This document shows positions 24,901 to 34,937 of a stretch of 64,000 nucleotides of DNA, piece by piece. The stretch is from contig JAHQIY010000001.1 in assembly GCA_019054805.1 (NCBI GenBank), positions 9,562,501 to 9,626,500 on the forward strand, read 5' to 3'. Each line of letters opens with the position of its first letter. The stretch's first letter is position 1. Source of the stretch: Brachionus manjavacas (lineage: Eukaryota > Rotifera > Eurotatoria > Ploima > Brachionidae). The position numbers and the translations under genes were made by a program. Below the pieces are notes generated by a model that worked only from the letters and a program-made list of their open reading frames with translations, did not search any database and was not told where the DNA came from.

Positions 24901-25744
24901 CTTTTCGGACTTTTTGCTCACCACCAAACTCGACTACGAAGAGTCCAAGCAAAAAGAAAAAATTGAAAAACAAGTGCTCAAGGACACGCAGAGAAAAAAC
25001 GAGACCCGCTTCGGCAGCCGGCCCAAGACGCCCTTGGCCTTGAAGAATAAGCGAAAAATTTTGTCCTCTAACCATCACGACTCAAACGTAAACTCGCCGA
25101 TCAGGCGCTCTAAACTACAAAAAACCGACTTAATGACCGCCAGCGCGGTTAACACGCCCGGCAGTAGCATTATGAGCTCGAATAGATCGGCCATGGGCGC
25201 AGTCAAGGCCAAGATAAACTCGAACCTGGCCTCAAAGTCAAAATTGGCCAAGAGGAAATCGCGTACACCGGGAAACAAACGGCTACTAAGGCGCTCAAAA
25301 ATGATGGCCAAACCGGCTCAAGAAAAAGATAATGACACCACTTTGAAGACCACTTTCAGTTCTACCATTCAAAGTACAACTTCTTCGAACAGCTCCAAAG
25401 TGAGAACAAACGGGTCCAAGTGCCCGCCGCTCAGTTCATCATCGCGCTTTGTCACCAGCCACACCATTAACCGTATGACGTCAACAGCGTCAAATACATT
25501 TATTGAGGATGATAGCCAAAATGTGAACCAGGACGCCATGGTCATGGAAGCATCGGCTAAACTCACCGAACTTGTGGCAACTTCCAAAGGAGACTCTAAA
25601 TTGTTCAATTGTGACGTAAACTATTTGGAGTTTTCGCGTGATCTGCCCAAGGCCATCAAGTTTGGACACGACTCGACCAATTCGGTTCTTTCGTCCAAGT
25701 CGAGTGTGTCGAAATCAAAGACCACATTGAGACGACAAGTTTAG
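18925..25744 (+). CDS. PRC1: PRC1/Ase1/MAP65 microtubule-bundling protein
   Basis: Exon 1 is 18925..19335 (137 codons) and exon 2 is 23729..25744, joined in phase 0 (GTAAGT donor, TTGCAG acceptor) for about 808 residues; human PRC1 has 620. The protein crosslinks antiparallel microtubules at the anaphase midzone for cytokinesis. The first 95 residues are a Ser/acidic extension. At the end of exon 1, ILNKIEDTWNQIGFNTETKH matches the family's N-terminal helix, and exon 2 continues directly as the coiled rod. The spectrin-like microtubule-binding region is clear at about residues 450-520 (WTALWAKFVQFEEK, DPLRFKQRGYSMLEEEKRR, LPKLEEELK). The basic, disordered tail holds RPKTPLALKNKRK near residue 567, a likely CDK site. 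Exon 2 is distinctly G+C-rich in codon choice compared with arfaptin, SDAD1 and ALKBH8. The 4.4-kb intron contains a LINE, a MITE, another repeat and a duplicated copy of its own acceptor. The start is the ATG after an AT-rich leader; an upstream non-coding exon is possible. Confidence 0.93.
20083..20552 (+). repeat. Dispersed repeat, intact copy (PRC1 intron)
   Basis: About 470 bp from AAAATCTTGAACTATAGCAC to TTACCCCAAAAAATTTAA is shared with 26366-27697 at roughly 90-95% by eye, including TTCACTCCTTGTGAAGCATA and repeated TTGTCAG motifs in its second half. The second copy is split by an insertion. No reading frame. It is probably a non-autonomous DNA element, but its termini are not defined. 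Confidence 0.75.
22500..22600 (-). mobile_element. Truncated jockey/I-like LINE, 3' tail only
   Basis: TATTTATTCACTTGTTTTCT followed by TACCGAGCTAAGGCTTTTTC is the reverse complement of the 3' terminus shared by all LINE copies of this family here (a GGAGC..GCTCGGTACAG hairpin and an AAATA-rich tail). Almost nothing of the coding region remains. A perfect inverted repeat, TGATGATCA/TGATCATCA with a 1-nt spacer, follows at about 22640. Confidence 0.6.
22770..23345 (+). mobile_element. 5'-truncated jockey/I-like LINE in the PRC1 intron
   Basis: The plus strand encodes the C-terminus of the LINE's reverse transcriptase ORF: PSNILHHKAYVKARLSHSVP and then GFESRNIENPTSLCN. A 168-bp MITE then interrupts it, and the 3' UTR follows, ending GGAGCTTAAGCACGGTACAG and an AAATAAATAATAA tail. 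The same protein motifs occur in the copies at 28.1, 29.2 and 32 kb. It lies in sense orientation within the intron. Confidence 0.75.
22939..23106. mobile_element. 168-bp MITE with GGCA(A/G)TGTGAAA ends
   Basis: Left end GGCAGTGTGAAATATTAGTA and right end (complement) GGCAATGTGAAATATAAGTA pair over about 70 bp, so the whole element is nearly one hairpin. Its flanks CTATATCT (22931-22938) and CTGTATCA (23107-23114) look like a decayed 8-bp target duplication. Removing it restores alignment of the surrounding LINE with the copy at 28.9 kb. A longer relative sits at 51289-51937. Confidence 0.8.
23352..23540 (+). repeat. Duplicated PRC1 intron end and exon 2 start (pseudo-exon)
   Basis: The 45 bases after a TTGTAG acceptor at 23490-23495 begin GACAGGGCCCTGGAAATGTT and repeat the start of PRC1 exon 2 at 23729 (GACAGGGCTCTGGAAATGTT). 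They continue identically through GAAAACGAAGACACACT and then diverge at CTGTAG, which is an in-frame TAG. Upstream intron sequence is duplicated too (CTAGTTTGTTC, ACATTAAAAACCC against CTAATTTGTTC, ATATTAAAAACTT). It is a tandem duplication of about 190 bp with a period of about 234 bp. Splicing to the upstream acceptor would truncate PRC1 after about 150 residues. Confidence 0.85.
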
Positions 25745-26365
25745 ACAGTTTGAATTGTGCGCCCGGCTTTTATGCATACAAACCATTTTTGTACTCTGAT
25801 TTTAGCCTCGGGTATGGATTGTTGAGTCCATTTTTATGAGAACTTTTTAAAGTTTATTTTTGTGTGTGTTATTTTTTTATCTAGTTCAAACTGTAGGATC
25901 TTTATTTGGACCGTTTGGTTCTTTTTTTTTAGATTTACAGATTTTCGAATACATTTTAATTTCAATGTCAAAGCTTGTAACTTTTAGGTGAAAACTATTT
26001 GATTTTTTTTTCTCAATTTGTGTATCTTACTTTTAGAGAAAAAACATTTGATAGAATTAAATTTTGTAAAATAAATAAACGCAATTAATAAAATTTTATA
26101 GAAAAATTTTAAATATTCGTGACTAATGTTCATACTTGATTAATTCATTTAATTTTTTTGTAAAAATATCCGGCCATTGTTCGGTATTGACTTTATTTTT
26201 GGCCATCAATTAATGGACTTACAAAAAAAAATTAAATTTTACTGACAAAAAAACTACATATGATGACAAATAAATTAATTGACTGCTAAAATAATTATTT
26301 GAGTGACAAAAACAATTTTTTGACTAATTAATTATTTTTTACAGCAAATTAACGATTTTGAGGTC
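25745..26365 (+). terminator. PRC1 3' UTR and poly(A) signal region
   Basis: After the TAG, about 325 bp of T-rich sequence leads to AATAAATAAAC (AATAAA at 26070-26075), the likely polyadenylation signal. From about 26225 the DNA becomes a series of TGACAAAA motifs that resemble, in inverted orientation, the TTGTCAG-rich part of the repeat that starts at 26366. Confidence 0.5.
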
Positions 26366-27697
26366 ATAATAAAAATCAAAATCTTGAACTATAGTACCAA
26401 AATCGGAAGGAACCTCCAGACGATTATGACAAACCGTTTTGTCCAAATCTCATCATCAAGCTAGAGTCAACTATGAGAAAACGTCACAATTTTAGTTCAT
26501 TCCTTACAATCTTACAGAACTAAATTACTAAATAGCTTTTCTTTTTTTTTCCTTATTCACTCCTTGTGAAGCATAGGGTCATTACTTTTGATTTCCACTC
26601 AAGTCCACCTAAAAAGCTTAATTAGAACTAAAATAATATAAAATAAAAATGAATAAAATTTTGTCAGTGCAAAATTATTAAATAGTCATCTTAATATATA
26701 TATATGTTATCGTAAAAATGTAAAATACGGAAATCTATAGAATTACGTTCTTATACGTAAATTTGTAAAAAATGAATAAACAAAAGAAATCTCAAAATTT
26801 ACTGATATTTTATTTTTTCTCGTAATTTACTGGAAATGTTTTAGTAATTTACGAGAATAACTGTAAAGTTTAAGTAAATTTGTAAAGTAAAGTAAAATAA
26901 AATAAAATAAAATTTAAAAAAAATAAAGTTTTTATTTATTTTTGCATGCCGGATTTGAGCCATGACAACGGGAATTGCAAAGTAAATTTGATTTTCGACA
27001 TGAGCATCGATTAGTTGAACAAGCGGATGTACAGTTACATTTAACCATCCCTTGCCCTCCACCAATTGAGAGCTCATTTACTGCCGCTCTTATGCCTTTA
27101 ACTGATTTGCTAGTATTGACATTTAATGTCAGATTTGAGTCTTTTAACAAATCGAAGCAATTTCTGGCGAACATATCAGTAAAAACGCCTGCTTCACAAG
27201 CTAGTTCATACAATTGAAATTTAAAATCAATGTCTATGACTCGACATATTAGGTTTGGAGCTTCAGTAAGCCCTTTGTCAACATCGGGGATTGGCAATAA
27301 TACATTATCTCCAATATTGACATCAGGCAAGTACTTTTTACTCCTAGTCCTCATTGTCTCAGCTTGCTTTGCTTGGTTGCCGCGAACAGTTTGGCGAATT
27401 CCAAGCAAATTATTAGCGGCCCTGTCGATCTCTGGTCCTATCTCTGACGGTTAATGTCAGCGTTAGCCCTCTCAACACAACCTTGTGATTGAGGGTGTCT
27501 CGCATTGACACGTAATTCTATAAATTTACTTAATCTCAAAATTTACCATTATATATATTTGTCAGTCGTTTAGTTTTTTGTCAGAATAATTAGTTTTTTA
27601 TTGTCAGGTAAAATAGATTAGATTAGTCACCACTTTTAGTTATTTTTGCCATCTTAAAAAAATTAAATTTGTCACCCCCAAAAAATTTAAGCCTTAA
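26366..27697 (+). repeat. Second copy of the dispersed repeat, split by an insertion
   Basis: Positions 26366-26706 and 27549-27697 together reproduce the continuous repeat at 20083-20552. The break falls within its (AT)n stretch (TAATATATATATAT before, TATATATATTTGTCAG after). The intact copy makes the boundaries of the inserted DNA visible. Confidence 0.85.
26707..27548 (-). mobile_element. Inserted element with integrase C-terminus and Cys-rich tail
   Basis: The minus strand encodes the distal part of a retroviral-type (Ginger/KRBA2-like) integrase. RVNARHPQSQGCVERANADI at about 27515-27456 is the conserved end of the DDE core. After a frameshift come TRSKKYLPDVNIGDNVLLPI, PDVDKG and LICRVIDIDFKFQLYEL, the GPY/F-type region. 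The protein ends at 26940 in a tail rich in Cys pairs (KCNCTSACSTNRCSCRKS, then CNSRCHGSNPACKNK), a CXC-type pattern found on some transposon-derived integrases. The catalytic D,D residues are not present. TATAGAATTACGT occurs near both ends in inverted orientation (about 26737 and 27512), hinting at terminal inverted repeats. It is a non-functional internal-deletion copy. Confidence 0.7.
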
Positions 27698-28067
27698 TTT
27701 TTTCGATATTTTTTTTTTTAATTACTAAATGTTGACGCATGACACATATTAAATATATGTTTAATTTATACTCCATTGGATTTCCTTAGTGATCTTTATT
27801 TAATTATTTAATTGTCACTGGGAACATTATAAAATTAATATGCATTGTTTTAAAGTGTGTGTTAATTAATTTATTTATATCATTTAAAACTGTATATAAC
27901 ATTTAAAATTACAGTTGATATTGCTTAAACTGTACTCGCAAGGAATGGGTAAAAAAGTGCGTTTTAGGCCCTTACTCTGTTTTCCATTTTTAACACATTT
28001 CCGTAATCCGTATATAAGTGTAAAAGAATTAAAAAGAATTTAATAAGAAAGGAAACATTGAAAATAA

Positions 28068-29160
28068 GATTCTAGACTATTCTTTCCCTTGTCTAAATTC
28101 TTTTTCTCAAACAAACATTAAAAGACTACAAGTAATTCAAAACTCAGCTGTTCGATCCATTCTTAAACTCAAATTTGATAATCCCTCTAACATTTTACAT
28201 CACGAAGCCCTTAACACTAGAAGCACCAACGAGTCAAAATGACTCTTTTTCGATTTTTGGCCGCTAAAATCTAAGTCAATTTTCGCTTTTTGAGCACAAT
28301 TTTTTTTTCAGCATAAAAATAAGAATAACTTTCTAAATTAACTAAATTCAAATAAAAAAAATATTTCCTTTGTACAAAATCAAGTATATACTACTAGAAG
28401 CACCAAAAAGAGTCATTTTGACTCGTTTTTTAATTAGAATTTTGAATTTATCTACAAAATCAATGGATGAGTCATAAAATATTTATAAAAGTATACAAAT
28501 CTTTAAAAACTGACTTAAATCCTAATACTTGAACGAAGATAAGCAAATTTAAAAAATGCAAAAATTAAAGTTTGCGTATTTTACATGAAAGACGAAAAAT
28601 TTGTTCAAAAAGGAATGAATTCAGTAGAAGATAAAATTTTTGCAAGATACTTTTTTTGTTGGCAAATTTTTATTTTTACTCAATTAAAATTAAGTTTTGA
28701 ATAGATATATCCAAATAATAAATTATTATCCATTTTTATCCATTAGATTCTATTAAAACAAGTCATTTTGACTCGTTTTGGTGGTTCTAGCGTTAATAAA
28801 TTAAAACTTTTTGAGTTGTGTGAGAGATATGTTAGGGCTGGACTTAGTCATTCTGTCCCATTGGTAATCAGGCTAGTAAATGAATACCGAGAAGGTTTCA
28901 AATCTCGTTTCATCGAATACTCTACTCCCTTGTGTAATTGCTATCTTGTAATTTCTTCTTCTGATCCTTTACCGGACATTTCCTAAATGTTTAAATTACC
29001 TCATGTACCATTATTAATTTTTCCTTTTTAACATATTTTATTTTATTTTATTTATTTTTTTTTTCAAAACTTATTTTATCAAAACTTTTAATTTAATTCT
29101 ATTTTTCCATTTTTTTATCTGAAGGAGCTAATGGTCGATACATATATACAAATAAATAAA
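28068..29160 (+). mobile_element. 5'-truncated jockey/I-like LINE interrupted by a MITE
   Basis: From 28068 the plus strand reads ILDYSFPCLNSFSQTNIKRL, QNSAVRSILKLKFDN and PSNILHHEAL, then is broken by a 578-bp insertion. It resumes at 28797 with KLKLFELCERYVRAGLSHSV, GFKSRFIEYSTPLCNCYL and a stop, then a 3' UTR ending GAAGGAGCTAATGGTCGATAC and an AAATAAATAAA tail at about 29155. The order fits the reverse transcriptase C-terminus of a jockey/I-superfamily LINE. Confidence 0.8.
28215..28792. mobile_element. piggyBac-like MITE in TTAA target, nested in a LINE
   Basis: TTAA flanks the element on both sides (28211-28214 and 28793-28796). Left end CACTAGAAGCACCAACGAGT, then CAAAATGACTC; right end (complement) CGCTAGAACCACCAAAACGA, then GTCAAAATGACTTG. 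TTAA targets and C(A/C)CTAGAA-type ends are hallmarks of the piggyBac superfamily. A third copy of the terminal motif (CTACTAGAAGCACCAAAAAG, about 28391-28410) lies inside in direct orientation, suggesting an internal rearrangement or a nested end. No transposase is encoded. Confidence 0.85.
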
Positions 29161-29214
29161 AAAAGAAGATAAAAATAGTGTTGTTAGCTTTATACATATT
29201 TTTTTTAAATTCTT

Positions 29215-30190
29215 TTGTCAACTTTTACCGAGCCAATGCTTCTTCAGCATAAAAATTAAAAAAAAATTAAAAATTAAGTTAAAAAAGATAAAATTTAAAA
29301 GAAAAAGGACAAATAAAGAAAAAAAATTAAAAAAGTTAAATTGAAATACCTAGAGGTTGGACACTTTTAAATATTTGATAATTCAGGGAAAAAAGAAAAA
29401 ATTTTTAAGTAGCAGTTGGATATTCGATAAATCTTGATTCAAAACGTTCTCTTTATTCTTCCACCAGCCCAATGGAACAGAATGAACCAATCTTGCCCTG
29501 ATATATTTCTCACTCAACTCAAAAAGTTGATTTAAGACCGCTAGTAGTTTAAGTTTATTGAAAGCCAATAAATATTATCCACCAGTTTTAATGGTGCATA
29601 ATATTGAAGGGGTATCATATTTCAGCTTCAAAACAGATCGAACTGCTGAATTTTGAATGACTTTTATCTTTTAAATGTTAGTTTCTGAGAAGGAATTTAA
29701 AGAAGGAAAAAATAATCCAAAATTGATCCTATTAGGGATTTGTAAAAATTACATAATTTTTTTGGTTTAACACCCCATTTTTTATTTGAAAGATATTTTA
29801 TTAAGTTAAGCCTTGAATTAAAGTGCTCTTTTAATTCATCTACCATTGGACCAAAGCTAAGTTTTGAGTCCAATGTGATGCCTGTGATGAGGACATCACT
29901 GTGTATGTACTCGGTTCGCTGTGCAGTTGTATGCACTCGTATTTCATATTTATATTTTATATTTATTTTATTTATTTCATTTTTACTCATATTTCTTTTA
30001 TATATAATGTGATTTATATTTCCGCCCGGTGTTCAGTCTACGACGACAACCAGAATTAATAAACTTATATAAACGACAGTTTAATTTATTCTAATGCCTA
30101 AAAATTCGACTTTTTTCTCATTGTTTAAATTGTTACCATTAATTTTAAGGTCAAGATTGATTTTAAATTTTGTTTTTTTTTTCTTAAAGA
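29215..30190 (-). mobile_element. Jockey/I-like LINE, minus strand, decayed
   Basis: The 3' tail lies at 29221-29250 (complement of CCGAGCCAATGCTTCTTCAG). Coding remnants run leftwards in sequence order: QLFELSEKYIRARLVHSVPL at about 29530, then GITLDSKLSFGPMVDELKEH and KYLSNKKWGVKPKKLCNFYK between 29990 and 29700. Frameshifts and stops interrupt it. A 211-bp solo LTR sits within it. It lies tail to tail with the preceding plus-strand LINE. Confidence 0.75.
29883..30093 (+). mobile_element. Solo LTR with 5-bp target duplication
   Basis: ATGCC at 29878-29882 and again at 30094-30098 flanks a 211-bp segment starting TGTGATGAGGACATCACTGT and ending TTTATTCTA. It contains GCCCGGTGTTCAGTC and AATAAAC downstream of a T-rich half. 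The equivalent LINE site at about 36079-36090 has no insertion, which confirms the target site. A 5-bp duplication and a TG start suit a Ty3/gypsy- or BEL-type LTR. No internal retroelement sequence remains. Confidence 0.7.
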
Positions 30191-30254
30191 TCATGTAACA
30201 TGGCTTTTCAATAGAAATTTTCTGAAGTCGTGAACATGTATTACCTGAAGTCGC

Positions 30255-31167
30255 CGCGCATTTGCCGACATATAATGCTTCGAGAAAAATATGTCTTAGA
30301 TCACGAATCGATCCATATGAAGGCTATGAATTACCACATGACATTAATTTTATTCTTCATGAAGAATTTAAGCATTATAAGGGTGAATTATTTTTAATTT
30401 ATGATGAAATTTACAACAAGGACGATAGAAAGTTAATTTTTGCAACTTAAAAAAATTTACAAATTTTGAACGAGCACACACATTGGCTTTGTGATGGGAC
30501 GTTTGACGCTGTTCCTTTAATTTTCAAACAACTTTTTTCGGTTCATGTTATTAAAATTATAAAAATTTGCCATTGATTTTGGCATTGTTTACTAACAAAC
30601 AAGAAGCTACGTACTTAAAATTTTTTCAATTCATTAATTCAAGAGTTAGTAATAGTCCTTTAAGTGTTTCCAGTGATTATGAATTAGCAAAAATTAACTC
30701 GATTCAAGAAGTTTTTCCTGAATCAGAAGTTTGTGGTTGTTTTTTTCATTTGAAAAAGTCAATTTGGAGACATGTTCAAGAAAACGGCTTAGCGACAAAG
30801 TATTCAGATTTTCAAGCGAAAATTTAATTCGTCGACACATAAAAATGCTAGCGTGCATTGCTTTTGTGCCTGTTGATTTCGTTGTCGATGCTTTTGTAGA
30901 ACTTCAAAGTGGCATACCAGATGATTTGAAAAAAATTTTTACATATTTTGAAGATGATTACATCGGCACCAAAAAAAGAACCTAAGTTCCAAGTCGTAAA
31001 ACGCCAAGATTTGGATTTGAATTGTGGAATTGTTTTGAGAGAACTAGATTAGGCCTTCCGAGAACCAACAATAATTTAGAAGGTTGGCATAATGCGTTGC
31101 AATCAACAATTAGATCACATCCACATTTGTTAGTTTTGATAGATAATTTAAAGCTTGAACAGTCAAA
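30255..31167 (+). pseudogene. MULE-type (FLYWCH-associated) transposase relic
   Basis: Across three frames the plus strand carries the landmarks of a MULE transposase in the right order: HTHWLCDGTFDAVPLIFKQL (first catalytic Asp region), FLY-type NKQEATYLKFFQFI, SDYELAKINSIQEVFPESEV and CGCFFHLKKSIWRHVQENGL (the CFFH core), a segment AFVPVDFVVDAFVEL, and the C-terminal NCFERTRLGLPRTNNNLEGW HNALQSTIR. At least three frameshifts and a stop at 30450 make it non-functional. It is cut off at 31167 by the tail of a minus-strand LINE. Confidence 0.8.
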
Positions 31168-31189
31168 TACTTATTATTTATTTTTATTT

Positions 31190-33130
31190 TATTTATCTAT
31201 TTGTTTTCTGTACCGAGCTAAAGCTTCTTCAGAATAAATTAAATATAAAATAAAAAAATAAAATAAAAATAAAATTAAAGTTAATAAAATTTGATAAAAA
31301 AAAGAATCAAAATAGAGTAAATAAGCTAAAAAAAATGAAAGTTGAAAAGACATAAATTGGAAAAGATTGTTACATGTTGCACATGTTTAAATGGTTCAAG
31401 TTTCCTCTCTCTGTCTAAATAAAACTTGTCAAAATAAGCTTTTGTCGAAATTGGTTTGTCCAATTAATACTTGTCGAAACATGTTTGTCAAAATAATTGG
31501 ATAACGAAATTTTCATTTTCCATTTGAAAAGCCATCTTTAGATTTCTTTTAGATACTTATCTATCATGTTTTCAAGATTTCCTATCTTTAAAAAAAGTTG
31601 CCAAATAAGGTGCAAAAAGATTGGATGTTTGTTTTATTTCTTTTTGGTATGTCATTTATAAAAAAAGAAGTGGATCAATTACTAACTCTTGTGGAACTCC
31701 TGCTTTAATAGGATATTGATCACTTAGATGAGCATTTACATTTACTCTAAAACACCTTAAATACAGAAACGATCTTATCCAATAAATAATATAAAGATAT
31801 AGATATTATCTATATATGATATGATATTTTTATCAGATTATCAATTTAATAAGAATAATATAAATAAATAAATCAGTTAGTAAAAAATGAAGTAATAGAT
31901 GGTTGAATGAGCTTCCTCTCTGTGATCTGATAGGCGGCATCTTGTCAATAGAAGAGACAACTTAAAAGCTTGTTGGTGTCCGTTTGCTGGGTAGACCCGA
32001 ATTTCTGCGATGTGCTATAGTATTGTTTTTTGGAACTGGGACTTGAATGCACGATGTTGAAAGGGATCATATTTTAACTTAAGGATAGATCTGACTGCTG
32101 TATTCTGAATTGCTTGTAGTTTTTTGATATTATTTTCTGAAAATGAATTTAAGCAAGGAAAAGAATAGTCTAAAATCGATCCGACTAAAGATTTATATAA
32201 ATTTCCTATAAATTTCCTAGTGTGTTTTGATTGAGACCCCATTTTTTGTTTGACAATATCTTAATAATATTTAGCCTTTTGTTGCAGCGTTCTTTAATTT
32301 CGTCTACTAGTATATTAAAGTTTAACTTAGAATAAAATTTAATACCAAGAAACTTGATTTCTTTTTGGCTCACTATTTTATTTCCATTCATTTTTAACTT
32401 AAGATTATCGTTGGTGTATTTATTAATCTTATTTTCTAGGTTCCCTTTTTTGTTTTAAATGAAGAATGTAACCATATCATCTACGAAAAGCAGAGATTAA
32501 TTTTTTGTTTTGTTTCTTTTGAGCATGTCACTAATAAAGATAACTAATTACTGAAAAGAGGACTAATTACTGAGCTTTGAGAGACACCTGCAGTTATTTG
32601 GTATTCTTCGCTGAATTAGTCATTCACACATACCTTAAATGTCCCAGATTGTTGAAAGGATCTAATCCAGTTAGCAGAGTAATGAGGTGGATTCGTTTTA
32701 ATCAATTTATCAAGTAAACCTTCATATCAAACCCTATCAAAAAATGGTGAAAAAATATTTTTTTTTCTATTAAATGACTCCATATTTTTTTGAACTAAAA
32801 AGAAAAGATAATCTGATGTTCACTGGTGTTTCTTAAATCCAGATTGCTCTTGGATAAGAAGATACATTTTGTTCTTAAAAATTGTACTCGTCCATACACC
32901 CAATTAACCTTCCTAAACAACTTTTTATACTGTCGGTAATTGGAAGGATCTTGTGGAGTAAATGAATTTTTGAACCATATTAACGTTCACAGTTTTCCAT
33001 GCTTTCGGAACTCTAATTTCTAGAAGAGATAGATTAAACAGTTCCATTATTTCTTTTGATGAATTTCTATATAGATTTTTTGACTTAAAGTCATGAATTT
33101 GGTTAGATCCTGATGTCGCTTTGATGATGT
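31190..33130 (-). mobile_element. Composite of jockey/I-like LINE fragments, minus strand
   Basis: The 3' tail is at 31193-31225. One reverse transcriptase fragment is visible near 31720-31660 (PIKAGVPQE). A longer copy follows: AGVSQSSVIS near 32590-32550, then KEIKFLGIKFYSKLNFNILV, KRLNIIKILSNKKWGLNQNT, YKSLVGSILDYSFPCLNSFS and IQNTAVRSILKLKYDP down to 32040. Stops and shifts are frequent, and the expected DD active site near 32470 is degraded. At 31425-31500 short TTGTCGAAAT/TTGTCAAAAT repeats of unknown origin intervene. Confidence 0.75.
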
Positions 33131-34321
33131 CAAATTAGATCACTAAATTAAAATTCGGTTTAATCAAGTTCGAATTTTTATATGATGCCTAAAAATGTAC
33201 TCAGGTTACTCTCCACAGTGCAATAAAATGGTCTGTAAATATTTCACTTAAATTATTTGTTTATTTGAAACTCAAAAAATAATTGAAACATCGCACTTTG
33301 GCAATATTATTTCAACAGTGGATAAATTTTTTAATTCAAAACGTATCCACTGTTTTGAATAATTTAAACATATTGTAACATATTTTAATTTGTTTTCAAA
33401 AATTTTAACACAATATGGATGTTTTTAGCAAGTTTTTAATTTTTGAAATAATTTTTTTTTAATTTTTGAATTCTAAGTTTAAAGGTTAATTTGATGTATT
33501 TATTTTTTAAATTTGCTCTCAAATTTTTTTTTTGCTATTAAAAAAACTGTCTTAACAAAATTAAAATTTATTCGCTTTTATCAGAGATTCTAATTTGCAT
33601 TTCAAATGAATTATCGCGTCTGTCGCCAAAAAATTAAATTTCGTCTATTTTTAGCTTTTATTTTTAACTTTTTTTCATGATTGTCAAAAAATTTTCATCA
33701 ATTTATTTAGTTCATTTCTTTAAAAAGTTTTAAAAAATTTCAAATTTAAAAAAACTTTGATTCTAATTTGTTTCCAAAACAAGCAAATTTTATTTAATTT
33801 TAATTTTATTCCTGGACTTGCCGATAAATATATTTGTTCCTTATTTCTCCGACATCAAAGAAGCATTTCCATTGAGCTAAAACAATTTAATCAAATAAAG
33901 TTAATTAATATTTCCTCTTGTGAAATTTATTTATGTTTCATGCACACAACAGTAAAATAAAATTAAACGGCGAATTAAGGAATAAATTTGATTTTATTGA
34001 ATTTGAGTTTAATTTGACATTTCTGTAGGCAATAAGTATTGATGTGGCAAAGATTGAATTTTATTTTTTGCCAATTATTATTAATAAATAAAGATAAGAG
34101 TTTTAAATTATTAAAACAATAGTTTAATAGCTTAACAAATTTTTAAATAATCAATGCTCAATTTGCATTAATTATTTTTTAAAAAATTTTGCTCTAAAAA
34201 ATTAAAAAATTAAATAACAGATAACTAAAACAAATTATTAGTTTTATTAAAATATTTTTATAAACATTCACAAATAAAATATAAATAGATAAAAGAATTA
34301 ACCTTTTTAAAACTCAAAAAA
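33131..34321. other. AT-rich intergenic DNA
   Basis: No gene supported. The open frame at 33757-33960 has no coding character beyond chance. The stretch separates the LINE cluster from the 204-residue gene. Confidence 0.4.
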
Positions 34322-34322
34322 T

Positions 34323-34937
34323 TTATTTTGTTTTTTGAGCTTTTGCTTTTAAAAAAGGTGTAAATGAAAGTGTCTTCGGGTGAAAATACAAATTTCTTGC
34401 CAATTTGCTATTTGACTCTTCTAAATCAAAGCTATTCAAAATATCTAATTGTTTTTGTAGACTTTTCCTACGGATGTCGTTAGTTTGCTGAACTTTAGCT
34501 TGTAACAATTTTACAGGCTCGAATGGCTTATCGCTTAGTTTGAAATTAATATCAGGTAAAATTAATGATCCGGTTGATGTTTTTCTTTGCTTTTTATTCA
34601 ATGTGACAATTGTTGGAAACCAAGTTTTCTGTCGACGACGTGGTTCATGATTTGGAATTTTTTTCTGAGTTTGATTTATATCCATATATTTAAAATTAGG
34701 CTTTACTTTAAGATGATAAATCGATTCCCAATTATCTTTAATTTGTTTGGGACTTTTTTCCAATGGGTAATTGAAAACATAGTCTTTAATCAAAGACTCC
34801 GAATAGTCCTCTATGTGAAAATAATTTTCTTTATTTTTGTCATTGAAAATTTTGCTATTTAGACTTTCTCTTCTTTTGATCAAACTTGAAGTCCCTATCA
34901 ATAATCGTTGATCGGGGATTTTATTAAAATCACACAT
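34323..34937 (-). CDS. Unrecognised single-exon protein, 204 aa
   Basis: A continuous 205-codon frame starts at an ATG (34937) after an A/T leader and ends at TAA (34325-34323). An AATAAA poly(A) signal overlaps that stop. The protein is basic and mostly hydrophilic: an N-terminal SSLIKRRESLNSKIF, a middle block RRRQKTWFPTIVTLNKKQRK (about residues 100-120), an acidic-helical DIRRKSLQKQLDILNSFDLE (about 155-175) and a C-terminal LYFHPKTLSFTPFLKAKAQK. There is no signal peptide, membrane segment or transposon motif. The long open frame in such AT-rich DNA and the ordered Trp/Phe/Pro motifs support a real gene. I do not recognise the family; a short cytoskeletal or ciliary-type protein is only a guess from composition. 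Confidence 0.6.
   Translation of the reverse strand: MCDFNKIPDQRLLIGTSSLIKRRESLNSKIFNDKNKENYFHIEDYSESLIKDYVFNYPLEKSPKQIKDNWESIYHLKVKPNFKYMDINQTQKKIPNHEPRRRQKTWFPTIVTLNKKQRKTSTGSLILPDINFKLSDKPFEPVKLLQAKVQQTNDIRRKSLQKQLDILNSFDLEESNSKLARNLYFHPKTLSFTPFLKAKAQKTK

Noticed and set aside
24428-25078. Long minus-strand open frame opposite PRC1 exon 2
   Set aside because: It is the antisense shadow of a GC-rich coding exon; the plus strand matches PRC1 throughout.
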